The translations under genes were made by a program, and so were the position numbers. This document shows, piece by piece, positions 26,776 to 35,541 of a stretch of DNA of 64,000 nt (its first letter is position 1; every line of letters starts with the position of its first letter). The stretch comes from Chloroflexota bacterium. GTDB lineage: Bacteria > Chloroflexota > Anaerolineae > Promineifilales > Promineifilaceae. Below the pieces are notes generated by a model. That model worked only from the letters and a program-made list of their open reading frames with translations. It did not search any database and was not told the origin of the DNA. The DNA lies in assembly GCA_013112725.1 (NCBI GenBank), contig JABFFZ010000013.1, positions 1-64,000 of the forward strand. The letters run 5' to 3'.

Positions 26776-27168
26776 CCACTAAAACCCCTTCGTTTGTAGT
26801 AGGCGATTCATCGCCGGATTGGGTGTAAGTGCCAATGTTCCCAAGATCACTAAAACCCCTTCGTTTGTAGTAGGCGATTCATCGCCTTCCGATAGCACTC
26901 AAGTGTTTCCTACAAACGGTTTTCCCTCATCATTCCTGGTAAATGATGGTTGGTAGCTCGTTGCCAAAACAAGCCACTTGCCACTAACCAACACCCGATT
27001 TTATCGCATCTGTTGACGTTCTGCCTGCCCACCCGTGACAATCATCATGTGCCTCCCGGTACTCCCCGGCATACACTATGCCTGAAAACGTGTCAGATAT
27101 TCAGGTGCCAAGGCCAAGTGACCTGACACCTGGACACCTAAACACCTGACACATTTAAGGAAACTGCT
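26776..27168. repeat. 393-bp gap with a 39-bp perfect direct repeat
   Basis: Bases 26777-26815 and 26848-26886 are identical and each ends in the palindrome GGCGATTCATCGCC. A partly inverted third piece (CTACAAACG) follows near 26905. Farther right are GCCACTT/GCCACTA and ACACCTG/GACACCT near-heptamers (26970-27155), the last group just upstream of the alanine dehydrogenase gene. No gene, riboswitch or promoter could be assigned. Confidence 0.65.
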
Positions 27169-28254
27169 ATGACTACCATTGGTATACCCAAAGAAGTGCG
27201 CGACCTGGAACGGCGCGTAGGACTGACGCCAGCCGGCGTATTAGCCATGAAACAGGCCGGGCACACCATTTACGTGCAGGCAAATGCCGGCGCCGGCGCC
27301 GGTTTTAGCGATGAAGCCTACCGGCAGGCCGGGGCGCAGATCACCTACTCGGCAGACGAGGTCTACGGCCGTGCCGACATCGTCGCCAAAGTCGCTCGCC
27401 CCTGCGCCGACGAACACCCTCTTTTCCGCCCAGGGCAAACCCTCTTTTCCTTTTTACATCTATCCGTTGCCTCACCAGACTTGCGGCAGGCGCTAGAAAG
27501 CCATGAGATCACGGCCGTCGCCTACGAAATGATCGAAGAACCCGATGGCAACCGCCCGGTGCTGCGCCCCGCCAGCGAAGTAGCCGGGCGCATGGCTCCC
27601 CTCGTTGCCGGGCAACTGCTCAGCAGTTATCAGGCCGGGCTAGACGGTGATGGGCTGGGTATTTTGCTCAGCGGGTTGGCCGGCGTCCCCCCGGCTACCG
27701 TTGTCATTGTTGGCGCTGGCGTCTTGGGGCGCAACGCCGCCCGCGCCTGCATGGGTATGGGCGCCGAAGTGACAGTGTTAGACCACAGTATGAATGCCTT
27801 GCGCATTATTGATAACCGCTTCGACGGCCGTGTCACCACCATGTTCGCCAACGAATATAACCTGAAACGCTCTACCGCCTTTGCCGATGTCCTCATTGGC
27901 GCCGTTTCTCTGCCCGGTCAGCGCGCCCCCCTCATCATCAGCCGTGACATGGTGCGCAGTATGCGCAAAGGCTCCGTCATCATGGATTTCTCCATTGATC
28001 AGGGCGGCTGTGTGGAAGGCATCCGCCCCACCACCCTGCGCGATCCCGCCTATATGGCCGAAGGCATCATCCATTATGCCGTGCCCAATATGACGGCCGT
28101 TTATGCCCGCACCACCAGCCACGCCATCACCAACTCCGCCTTGCCCTACCTGCTCGCCGTCGCCGATCATGGCCTGCCAGCCGCCTTTGCCTCAGTACCG
28201 GCGCTGGCCAAAGGCGTCAATCTGCTACAAGGCAAAATGACCAGCAAACCGTAA
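27169..28254 (+). CDS. ald: Alanine dehydrogenase
   Basis: A 361-aa protein of the AlaDH/PNT family: IGIPKEVRDLERRVGLTP at the N-terminus (substrate Arg), AKVARP and FLHLSVASP holding the catalytic Lys and His positions, and the NAD Rossmann motif VVIVGAGVLGRNAARACMGM (about 178-197) with Asp at the strand-2 end (VLDHS). The end, VPNMTAVYARTTSHAITNSA, is typical. It interconverts alanine with pyruvate and ammonia. SD AAGGAAA precedes the ATG. The stop TAA lies in a CCGTAAA heptamer. Confidence 0.92.
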   Translation: MTTIGIPKEVRDLERRVGLTPAGVLAMKQAGHTIYVQANAGAGAGFSDEAYRQAGAQITYSADEVYGRADIVAKVARPCADEHPLFRPGQTLFSFLHLSVASPDLRQALESHEITAVAYEMIEEPDGNRPVLRPASEVAGRMAPLVAGQLLSSYQAGLDGDGLGILLSGLAGVPPATVVIVGAGVLGRNAARACMGMGAEVTVLDHSMNALRIIDNRFDGRVTTMFANEYNLKRSTAFADVLIGAVSLPGQRAPLIISRDMVRSMRKGSVIMDFSIDQGGCVEGIRPTTLRDPAYMAEGIIHYAVPNMTAVYARTTSHAITNSALPYLLAVADHGLPAAFASVPALAKGVNLLQGKMTSKP

Positions 28255-28325
28255 ACCGTGCATCGTGAACCGTAATTTGTCTTCAAACTTCATCGGATCA
28301 CTGATAACGGATTACGCATCACGAT
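28252..28325. repeat. CGTAATC-family array between ald and CoA-transferase genes
   Basis: Units include CCGTAAA, CCGTGCA, TCGTGAA, CCGTAAT and, after a spacer, CGGATCA, CTGATAA, CGGATTA and CGCATCA. The second half is inverted relative to the first, so a stem-loop can form. Confidence 0.65.
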
Positions 28326-28344
28326 TATAAACATCGGAGAAACC

Positions 28345-29640
28345 ATGACTTGGGAAACCATTTATCGCAACAAAATAACAGACGTGCAGACCGCTCTGAG
28401 CGCCATTCAGTCTGGCAATCGTCTCTATGTGGGCGGCGGCGCCGGCGTACCGGTCGCCCTCACGCAAGGTCTGACAGAGTGCGCCCCTCGCCTGCAAAAT
28501 GTTGAGCTGACCCATATCCTCACCTTCGCCAAAGCGCCCTATGTGGAACCGGAATACCAGCACAGCTTTCGCGTGAATGCCCTATTTATTGGCCGGAACG
28601 TGCGCAAGGCTGTGCAAGACGGCCGTGCCGACTTCACCCCCATCTTCCTTTCGGAAATCCCCGGCCTCTTTCGCAACGGCATTTTACCGCTGGACGTAGC
28701 CATCATCTCTGTCACCCCACCGGACGAACACGGCTTTTGCAGCTTCGGCGTAGAAGTAGGTACCACCAAACCCGCCGCCGAATCGGCTCGCATCATCATT
28801 GCCGAAGTCAACCGGCAAATGCCGCGCACCCTCGGCGACAGCTTCATCCACGTCAGCCGCCTGCACCACATCGTTGAGGTAGACTATCCATTACCCGAAG
28901 CGCCCCAGGGCGACACCTCCGATGACAACCTGAAAATCGGGCAGCATATTGCCGGCATGATCCCCAACGGCGCCACCCTGCAAATGGGCATTGGCAGCAT
29001 CCCCGATGCCGTCCTGCGCAGCCTGACCCGCCACAAAGACCTGGGCGTGCATACGGAGCTATTCTCCGATGGCGTCATAGACCTGGTGGATCAAGGCATT
29101 ATCAACTGCGCACACAAAACATTCCACCCCGGCAAAATTGTGGCCGGCTTCCTCTTTGGCAGCCAGCGCCTATACGAATTCATCCACAACAACCCGCTTA
29201 TTGAAATGCACCCCACCGACTACGTGAATGACCCCTTCAACATCGCCCGCAACGAAAAGATGGTGGCCATCAACTCGGCGCTGCAAGTAGACCTGACCGG
29301 ACAGGTGTGCGCCGACTCCATCGGCCCCCGTTTTTACAGCGGCGTGGGTGGACAAATAGATTTCATTCGCGGCGCGGCCCGCTCCAAAGGGGGACTGCCC
29401 ATCATTGCCTTTCCATCTACGGCCCAGAACGGCACAGTCAGCCGCATTGTGCCCACGTTAAACGAGGGCGCCGGCGTGGTCACCACACGCAACGATGTGC
29501 ATTATGTGGTTACAGAGTTTGGGGTGGCCTCCCTCTACGGCAAATCCATTCGCCAGCGGGTACACGAACTGGTAAACATTGCCCATCCCCATTTCCGCGA
29601 GGGACTGCTGGCAGCCGCCAAAAAAATTGGATATGTATAA
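28345..29640 (+). CDS. Acetyl-CoA hydrolase / 4-hydroxybutyrate-type CoA-transferase
   Basis: A 431-aa family I CoA-transferase: YVGGGAGVPVALTQGL, LHHIVEVDYPLPE, LQMGIGSIPDAVLRSL, then VHTELFSDGVIDLVDQG with the expected catalytic Glu, GGQIDFIRGAARSKGGLPI, and VVTEFGVASLYGKSIRQR. Relatives include 4-hydroxybutyrate, succinyl- and propionyl-CoA:acetate transferases; the acyl substrate is not predictable here. SD GGAGAA lies near the ATG. It shares direction with ald and probably a transcript. Convergent with the next gene, with only 28 bp between. Confidence 0.9.
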   Translation: MTWETIYRNKITDVQTALSAIQSGNRLYVGGGAGVPVALTQGLTECAPRLQNVELTHILTFAKAPYVEPEYQHSFRVNALFIGRNVRKAVQDGRADFTPIFLSEIPGLFRNGILPLDVAIISVTPPDEHGFCSFGVEVGTTKPAAESARIIIAEVNRQMPRTLGDSFIHVSRLHHIVEVDYPLPEAPQGDTSDDNLKIGQHIAGMIPNGATLQMGIGSIPDAVLRSLTRHKDLGVHTELFSDGVIDLVDQGIINCAHKTFHPGKIVAGFLFGSQRLYEFIHNNPLIEMHPTDYVNDPFNIARNEKMVAINSALQVDLTGQVCADSIGPRFYSGVGGQIDFIRGAARSKGGLPIIAFPSTAQNGTVSRIVPTLNEGAGVVTTRNDVHYVVTEFGVASLYGKSIRQRVHELVNIAHPHFREGLLAAAKKIGYV

Positions 29641-29668
29641 AGACCCAGGTCTGCACACATACCCAATT

Positions 29669-30511
29669 TCAATGATTCTGCACAAAATCTAGTTGCAGCA
29701 GGTTTTCGGCGCAGGTAGCCCGTGTTTGCACGCGGTACACCTGTGACACCACCGTGCCATTGGGGGACTCTAGCTGCACGTTGTAATCGCGCACTGTGGG
29801 GGAATCAAACAAAAACAGTTCCCAACCGGATGGCCCATAAACAGGCGCGCTGCCAATGGTGATGCGTTGGTCTACACCACTGTCCCACACATGCACCAGG
29901 TAACTGCCGGGCGCAGCCGGCCGCCGGTTCAAGTCCAGCACCACCCCGGCAATACCCATCCAGCGGCAGCCGGCTGCCCGGTTTTCCAGATAGCGCGGGC
30001 TGTCATCGGTGCGGGTGAAGAGGTATTGGGCCCGTGTGGGGCTGGGCGTGGGGCTGGGACCAGGTGGGGTGGCGGTAGGCGTGTCTGTGGGTGTGGGGGT
30101 GTGCGTGGGGGTGGGGGTGCGGGATGGCAGCGTGGGCACAATGGAGGGGGTGACAGACGGCCGTATCGTGCTAAACGGAATGGGCGTCACCGTTGGTTCT
30201 TCGGCAATCGGCGTCCAGGTGGGAACCAGCGTGGCAACTTCCGGCGTGGGGGTGAGTGTGGGGAATTGCGCTACCGGGGCCAACGTGGGCTGGCCCGGTT
30301 TGACTTCAATTTGGGATACATCTATATCTTCTACGGACGGAGAAATGCGTTGCAGCATGTCGTTGTAAACGGTATCGGCGCCAGGTACCACCAACACGTA
30401 ACACACAAACCCGCCCAACAGCAGCGCCAGCAGCAGCAGCAGCGCCGCAGCGACATTGGCCAAACCACCCAAACATCCACCTTGCTTAGGCTGTTGTTTG
30501 CGATGTGTCAT
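29669..30511 (-). CDS. Membrane-anchored protein with Thr/Pro stalk and Cys-bounded domain
   Basis: A 280-aa protein: basic N-terminus (THRKQQPKQGG), one hydrophobic segment (about 20-42), an acidic patch, a long Thr/Pro stalk (about 75-155; repeats such as PTPTHTPTPTDTPTAT) and a C-terminal domain of about 110 residues starting LENRAAGCRWMGIAGVVLDL and ending RATCAENLLQL. The final domain resembles that of the truncated protein at 2-466. It is likely displayed on the outer face; the ligand is unknown. It follows the PpiC lipoprotein gene with a 2-bp gap. Confidence 0.8.
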   Translation of the reverse strand: MTHRKQQPKQGGCLGGLANVAAALLLLLALLLGGFVCYVLVVPGADTVYNDMLQRISPSVEDIDVSQIEVKPGQPTLAPVAQFPTLTPTPEVATLVPTWTPIAEEPTVTPIPFSTIRPSVTPSIVPTLPSRTPTPTHTPTPTDTPTATPPGPSPTPSPTRAQYLFTRTDDSPRYLENRAAGCRWMGIAGVVLDLNRRPAAPGSYLVHVWDSGVDQRITIGSAPVYGPSGWELFLFDSPTVRDYNVQLESPNGTVVSQVYRVQTRATCAENLLQLDFVQNH

Positions 30512-30513
30512 TT

Positions 30514-31548
30514 TTATGACCCCGTATCTACCAATTGTTCAATGGTGGCATTTGCCCATAATCCGGCCAACCAGTCGGCCAGGGCTGCTTGCAACAATTG
30601 GGCGCGCATGTCGGTGGTCAACGGCCGTGCTGCCTCTCGCTCCACCAACTGCAAAATGTAATACGTGGTGATGCCATCACTACCGGTAATGGGTAGGACG
30701 GCCGTCAGGTCGCCTGGATTTTGCAGAGCAAAGGCCGGCTCTTCTAGCTCTGGGATGGTGAGTGCCCCCCGCGCGAACCAGCCCATATCCCCGCCGTTGC
30801 CCGGCTGCAACGAAAACTGATCGGCTAAAAAGGCAAAATCGTCCCCACCTTGAGCGCGCAAGAGCAGTTCGTTGGCCTGGTTACTATCGTTTACGTGGAT
30901 GTAACGGGTATGCACCTGCTCGGCCGTTTGCGGCACTTGAGCAGTGGCAATGGCGATCATTTGCTCAGCCAGTAGGCCATGCCGCACGGCTTCCTGGAAT
31001 TCTTCAATGGTGTAAAGATTCGCCGCCAGCCACTCATCAAAATTCCCTTCGGCGCGCAGGCTTTCAATTTCCTGCGCCACCTGCTCTGGGGTAACGGTAA
31101 TGCCCTGGACAGCGGCGGCCTGCTCAATAAGCGCCTGCTCGATCAGGGCGTTCAGTACCACCGCCCGGTAACCACCCTCCGGCGCGGCCCCTAGCTGATT
31201 GGCGGCCTGCTCATAGCGGGCCAGTTCTTTTTCATAAGCAGCCAGATAAACCGGCTGCCCATTGACGCGCGCGGCCAATGGTTCACTGGGGGGGGGGGGG
31301 GGGGGCACGGCGGTGTCCGGGGGGATCACGATGGGGGTGTTGGCGGCACTCATTGTTTCTGGGTCGGGGGGAACGGCCGTGCCCACCGTGCTGTCCGGTA
31401 TCGTCATCACAGGCGCCGCTGTCGGCGCCTGTTCCGTTTCCCGGCAGGCAGCCAGTAAAGCCGCCAGCAGCACGATAACCCCATAAAAAACTTTCAGAAG
31501 TTCAACTTTTCCCAAAAAGTTAAACTTTTTTCTAACTTGTTGTGCCAT
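30514..31548 (-). CDS. PpiC/SurA-like peptidyl-prolyl isomerase lipoprotein
   Basis: A 344-aa lipoprotein from ATG 31548 (a TTG at 31569 is also in frame). The signal peptide ends in the lipobox LLAAC (C35). A Pro/Thr-rich linker of about 50 residues contains six prolines encoded by a run of 18 C. It is followed by a SurA_N-like helical region (about 85-200) and a PpiC rotamase domain (about 205-300; RYIHVNDSNQANELL, FAFLADQFSLQPGNGGDMGW). It should assist folding of secreted proteins at the membrane surface. The homopolymer makes the gene prone to frameshift. Confidence 0.88.
   Translation of the reverse strand: MAQQVRKKFNFLGKVELLKVFYGVIVLLAALLAACRETEQAPTAAPVMTIPDSTVGTAVPPDPETMSAANTPIVIPPDTAVPPPPPPSEPLAARVNGQPVYLAAYEKELARYEQAANQLGAAPEGGYRAVVLNALIEQALIEQAAAVQGITVTPEQVAQEIESLRAEGNFDEWLAANLYTIEEFQEAVRHGLLAEQMIAIATAQVPQTAEQVHTRYIHVNDSNQANELLLRAQGGDDFAFLADQFSLQPGNGGDMGWFARGALTIPELEEPAFALQNPGDLTAVLPITGSDGITTYYILQLVEREAARPLTTDMRAQLLQAALADWLAGLWANATIEQLVDTGS
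31288..31305. repeat. Homopolymer of 18 G (18 C in the coding strand)
   Basis: An uninterrupted run of 18 G on the plus strand encodes Pro x6 in the PpiC lipoprotein. Runs this long normally vary by slippage; the present length keeps the reading frame open. Confidence 0.85.
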
Positions 31549-31586
31549 CACAACAAAATTATGACACAACCACCTTATGTTGACAA

Positions 31587-32558
31587 CTACGGGAAAAAGA
31601 GGGGAGGCAATTCACTGCGGCCAAACAGGCGGCGCATCTGGCGCGTCAAGCGGCTGAAGCCGCCCTCCCGGTAACGTTCGGCCAATACCTGGGCCAGGTC
31701 TGCCAGATTTTCATACGCCGCAAATTCATCTCCCAAACCGCCACGATATTTGGAGAGCCAGACAAACAAGTCCGCTTCCGTGCGTCCGGGAAAATCGGCC
31801 AGCAAGTTAGAATCGTGAATGATTTGCACGGTAGGCAAATAGACCATCTCATACCAGGCCAACACCGCTTCGGGATAAGCCATTTCTTCCCCATCAATCA
31901 GCGCCAACGTCTGGCGCAAATCCTGAATTTGCATCAGGAGTTCGGTGTAACGCCCTGGCGAGGTGAAGCAGATGGTATGGTCGGGGATGAGAACATCCAG
32001 CCCTGTTTTTTGCATAAAGTTGCGTTCGCCTAATTGGATAAATATGCGGTCAAGGTCGTCATCCGGGTTAATTTCGATCTCTTCCGGGTATTTCCAGACG
32101 TGGGCTTCGATGGTGGGGATTTGCAGGTGGCGGGCCACCGAGACACGATGGTTGCCATCACGCACAAAGTAGACATTGCCCACTTGATACACTTCAATAG
32201 GCGGCCAACCGGCGGTAACTGCCAGGGCATCTACCTGCGACCACCGCTCGCGTAGGCTGTCAGAAAGCGGCAAAAATTGGCGATTAAATTCGCGGTAACG
32301 GCCGACGCTGCCGACGACGGCCGTCAGCGGAATTTCCTGCACACCCTGATACAGGGGGTTTTGCCAGCGTAGTTCACTGCGAATAGCATCAAAAGGTAGC
32401 AGGCGGGTATCACGCCCGGTCAACCGGGCGGCGGCTTCATGTAGTACGGCCTGCCGTCTGGCCCGGTCAAATCGCTGCCAAGCCTGGGATCGTGTTTCAG
32501 TTAATTCGTCCATAACGGGCACAGTGTAGGCAGCAGCAGTAGGGATTACATCGGACAC
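31587..32558 (-). CDS. ParB/DUF4032-like domain protein of unknown function
   Basis: A 323-aa soluble protein. The central part reads VDALAVTAGWPPIEVYQVGN then YFVRDGNHRVSVARHLQIP, the ParB/sulfiredoxin-like DGNHR motif (about 133-146) found in nucleotide-dependent ParB-like nucleases and in a Chloroflexota/Actinobacteria conserved family. C-terminal to it are helical segments (ELLMQIQDLRQTLALIDGEE, ENLADLAQVLAERYREGG). A kinase or nucleotidase role cannot be decided. It stands alone, with a repeat array upstream. Confidence 0.65.
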   Translation of the reverse strand: MSDVIPTAAAYTVPVMDELTETRSQAWQRFDRARRQAVLHEAAARLTGRDTRLLPFDAIRSELRWQNPLYQGVQEIPLTAVVGSVGRYREFNRQFLPLSDSLRERWSQVDALAVTAGWPPIEVYQVGNVYFVRDGNHRVSVARHLQIPTIEAHVWKYPEEIEINPDDDLDRIFIQLGERNFMQKTGLDVLIPDHTICFTSPGRYTELLMQIQDLRQTLALIDGEEMAYPEAVLAWYEMVYLPTVQIIHDSNLLADFPGRTEADLFVWLSKYRGGLGDEFAAYENLADLAQVLAERYREGGFSRLTRQMRRLFGRSELPPLFFP

Positions 32559-32599
32559 GTTGCCCGAAACGGCCGTCTCATTTGTTGTATAGTGTAGAC

Positions 32600-32692
32600 A
32601 GCCCGTGACCCGTAATCGGTAATCCGTAACCGGTAATCGGACTTCGGCTCACCAATTACCGACAACCGATTACCGATTACCGATTACCGCCC
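32600..32692. repeat. CGTAATC-family heptamer array with inverted halves
   Basis: About twelve units run without a break: CCGTGAC, CCGTAAT, CGGTAAT, CCGTAAC, CGGTAAT, CGGACTT, then the inverse orientation CAATTAC, CGACAAC, CGATTAC (three times) and CGCCCAC. The halves can pair into a stem of about 30 bp. It lies between divergent genes, so it is not only a terminator element. Confidence 0.75.
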
Positions 32693-32732
32693 ACCCCTTG
32701 CCGGGCATGGAAAATTAGGTGATCATTAGCAT

Positions 32733-33653
32733 ATGATAGGAAAAATGCAATTTCACCCTGAAGTGCAGGCGGCGTTGGCCGCCGGGCAGCCGGTGGTAGC
32801 GCTGGAAAGCACCCTGATCACCCATGGGCTGCCGTACCCGGATAATGTACAAACGGCCGTACAGATGGAAACGGCCGTGCGCGCTGGCGGCGCAATCCCG
32901 GCGACCATTGCCATTTTACAGGGCGTCATTCACGTGGGGTTGACGGGCGCACAGATTGAGCTGTTGGGGCAGTTGGCGGGTACGGCCGTGCGCAAATGCA
33001 GCCGCCGTGACCTGCCCCTGGCTGTGGCCCGCCGCGAAAATGGGGCCACAACGGTAGCCGGGACGATGATTGTGGCGCAGATGGCCGGGATTGAACTATT
33101 TGCGACCGGCGGTATTGGCGGTGTACATCGCGGCCATCCGTTCGACGTGAGCGCCGACCTGATGGAATTGGGACGCACGGCCGTAACCGTGGTATGCAGC
33201 GGCGCTAAATCCATCCTGGACCTGCCCGCCACCCGCGAAGTGTTGGAAACACAAGGCATCCCCGTAATCGGCTACCAGACGGCGGAGATGCCCGCCTTTT
33301 TTGCCCGGCGCAGTGGGCTGCCGGTGGATGTTTCTGTGCAAAGCCCGGCAGAGGTGGCCGAGATCATAGTCGCCCGGCGCAGCCTGGGGCTGCAAAATGG
33401 CCTGCTGGTGACGGTACCCCCACCGGAAGCAGATGCCTGTGACCCGGACGAGGTAGAAGCGGCCATCACGCAGGCCACCCGTGAGGCAGACCAGCAAGGC
33501 ATTTACGGCCCGGCGTCTACACCCTGGCTGCTGCGGCGCGTGGTGGAATTGACGGACGGCCGTAGCCTGCACGCCAACACTGCTCTGTTGCGTCACAATG
33601 CACAGATAGCCGGGGAGATTGCCCTGGCTTTCAGTAATTGGGTAATTGGGTAA
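32733..33653 (+). CDS. psuG: Pseudouridine-5'-phosphate glycosidase
   Basis: A 306-aa PsuG-family enzyme: VVALESTLITHGLPYPDN (catalytic Glu and neighbours), GGAIPATIAILQGVIHVGL, KCSRRDLPLAVARRENGATT (active-site Lys-bearing region), TGGIGGVHRG and VCSGAKSILDLPATREVLET. It cleaves pseudouridine 5'-phosphate to uracil and ribose 5-phosphate. The PsuK kinase is not adjacent. The last residues and the stop codon are encoded by a GGGTAATT repeat, so the C-terminus may have been remodelled. Confidence 0.93.
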   Translation: MIGKMQFHPEVQAALAAGQPVVALESTLITHGLPYPDNVQTAVQMETAVRAGGAIPATIAILQGVIHVGLTGAQIELLGQLAGTAVRKCSRRDLPLAVARRENGATTVAGTMIVAQMAGIELFATGGIGGVHRGHPFDVSADLMELGRTAVTVVCSGAKSILDLPATREVLETQGIPVIGYQTAEMPAFFARRSGLPVDVSVQSPAEVAEIIVARRSLGLQNGLLVTVPPPEADACDPDEVEAAITQATREADQQGIYGPASTPWLLRRVVELTDGRSLHANTALLRHNAQIAGEIALAFSNWVIG

Positions 33654-33668
33654 TTACTCAATTATCAA
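33636..33668. repeat. GTAATTG heptamer run overlapping the end of psuG
   Basis: Units GTAATTG, GGTAATT, GGGTAATT are followed by the inverse ACTCAATTA. The psuG stop codon lies within it. Confidence 0.55.
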
Positions 33669-33801
33669 TCCTTAAGATTCAGGTTAAGGCCACTGGTTAA
33701 TATGTACTATTACGAGAGCGCATCGTGACGTCTTTTTGTTGTAACCGAAATCGTTTGATTATAATTCACAACCGACAGCCTCGTTGAATTGTCACGAGCA
33801 A

Positions 33802-35277
33802 ATGCGCATGACCAAGAAACTCCTGGCAAAGATTCACAATGAGTTTAAGCGCCTGAATACACTGACTCTAGTGGTGGCAGGAGCTGCCCTCTTCCTGCTC
33901 ATTGGCGTATATATCCTCCTTTATTTGGTTGTCTTCAACGTAAACCCGGTGGGCTGGATTCCCGGTCTGATTGTCGCCGTGTTGGTGCTGCTGCTGGTTA
34001 GCGGTGTGGTCTATCTGCTCATTGATAGCGCCGATAGCCGGGTGCGGGAACTGGCCGGGAAAAGTATTGACAGTGAATTACAGCAATTGCGCGCAGCTAC
34101 CAATCGAGCCAGGTCATTGCAATCTATGGCTTCGGTGATGCGGGCCACGTTGAGTTTTGAACGGGTGGTGCAAGAAGCGATGGAGGTGTGCAGCCTGGCG
34201 ATGGAAGAGGCTGGCGTGCCGCGCAATTCATTGGTGGGGGCCGTATTTTTGTATCACGGCCGTGAACTTACCCCCGTGGCCACCCGCCGTTTGGCCAACA
34301 TTGACGATGGCAAGAGCATTAAAGGACAGCAGGGAGCCGTAGCCGAAGCGTTGAACAATGCCGAAATGGTCTTGATTGAATCGCCGCGCACCGATCCAGA
34401 ACTGCGCCAGTTTATGGCTTTTCAGAACTGCGCCAAAGCGGTGTGCATTCCCCTGCGCGCCGGGTTCCAGATTTTTGGGGTAATGGTGATCGGTTCCAGC
34501 ACACCCATAAAATTTGAGCAGGAACAGTTTGATCTGTTTGATGCCGTAGCCGACCAGGCAGTGATTGCCCTGCAAAACGCGCAGCTTTACCAACGGCTGG
34601 AAGCAGAAAAGCAGCGCATTATTGAAGCTGACGAAGAAGCGCGTAAGGAACTGGCCCGCGATCTGCACGATGGGCCTACACAAAGTATTGCCGCCATTGC
34701 CATGCGCATCAATTTCATTCGTTCCCTGATGACCAGAGACCCGGAATCGGCGCTGAATGAGCTGGAGAAGGTGGAGCAGCTTGCCAAACAAACCAGCAAG
34801 GATATTCGCGGCATGTTGTTTACGTTACGGCCGTTGGTGCTGGAAACACAAGGGTTGACGGCCGCCGTGGAAACGGTCATCACCCGCCTGCACGAAAATG
34901 ATGGCCTGAACATTAAACTTAGCGGCGGTGAGCACGGCGATCTGCTCACCGAATCGGCGCAAAGTGTCGTTTTTTCCATTGTGGAAGAGGCATTGGGCAA
35001 TGCCCGCAAATACTCGGAAGCGGAGATGATTTTGGTGCGCTTCTGGCGCGAAGATAACCTGTTTGTGGCCATGGTGAAAGACAACGGCAAAGGGTTTGAT
35101 GTGCAGGATGTGAATGCCGATTACAGTTCGCGGGGCAGCCTGGGCATGATCAATATGCGGGAACGAGCCGACCGCATTGATGGCTCCTTAAAATTGGAGT
35201 CTGCGCCAGGGGAGGGAACTACTGTCACCCTGGTGGTGCCGCTGGATAAACACGGCCGTCGTGTAGCTATGAGATAA
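33802..35277 (+). CDS. Membrane sensor histidine kinase with GAF domain (NarL-type partner)
   Basis: A 491-aa kinase from ATG 33802 (a TTG at 33784 is also in frame). Two membrane spans (about 20-45 and 52-75) are followed by a coiled linker, a GAF domain (about 95-270), a HisKA_3 dimerisation helix with the phosphoacceptor His in ELARDLHDGPTQSIAAIAMR (about residue 289) and a HATPase_c domain (EEALGNARKYSEA, DNGKGFD, GSLGMINMRERA). The cognate LuxR-type response regulator is not in this window. The signal is unknown. Confidence 0.92.
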   Translation: MRMTKKLLAKIHNEFKRLNTLTLVVAGAALFLLIGVYILLYLVVFNVNPVGWIPGLIVAVLVLLLVSGVVYLLIDSADSRVRELAGKSIDSELQQLRAATNRARSLQSMASVMRATLSFERVVQEAMEVCSLAMEEAGVPRNSLVGAVFLYHGRELTPVATRRLANIDDGKSIKGQQGAVAEALNNAEMVLIESPRTDPELRQFMAFQNCAKAVCIPLRAGFQIFGVMVIGSSTPIKFEQEQFDLFDAVADQAVIALQNAQLYQRLEAEKQRIIEADEEARKELARDLHDGPTQSIAAIAMRINFIRSLMTRDPESALNELEKVEQLAKQTSKDIRGMLFTLRPLVLETQGLTAAVETVITRLHENDGLNIKLSGGEHGDLLTESAQSVVFSIVEEALGNARKYSEAEMILVRFWREDNLFVAMVKDNGKGFDVQDVNADYSSRGSLGMINMRERADRIDGSLKLESAPGEGTTVTLVVPLDKHGRRVAMR

Positions 35278-35317
35278 AAAACGGCGATCAAGATAGGGGG
35301 ATATTGAGACATTGCGG

Positions 35318-35391
35318 GTAAGCGTTCAGACTTGACAAGTTTTTTACCAGAGGCAGTTGCCGCAATTTAGGTGTAAAAACTTGTCAAGTCT
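35318..35391. mobile_element. Truncated second MITE-like copy
   Basis: The left end reads GTAAGCGTTCAG and continues with ACTTGACAAGTTTTTTACCAG, matching the element at 821-914. The complementary arm is AAAAACTTGTCAAGT (35375-35389). Bases that differ from copy 1 do so on both arms together (CCTGACAGG versus CTTGACAAG), so pairing is kept. The distal inverted end is missing. Confidence 0.6.
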
Positions 35392-35541
35392 CCATAAAAA
35401 CAGCTGGGTCTTCAGGAATTCAGGAGATTGACAACCTGTGAAGCGTGAAACGTGACCAGAGAGATATCACCCTTCACGCCAAAGCCCACAAAATCCCAAA
35501 GGGCCAAATATCCCGCTATCCTGATATCTCCCCCCTCCACT

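Noticed and set aside
26777-26886. CRISPR array
   Set aside because: Only two identical 39-bp repeats, one spacer, no cas gene, and the repeat matches the dispersed palindrome family.
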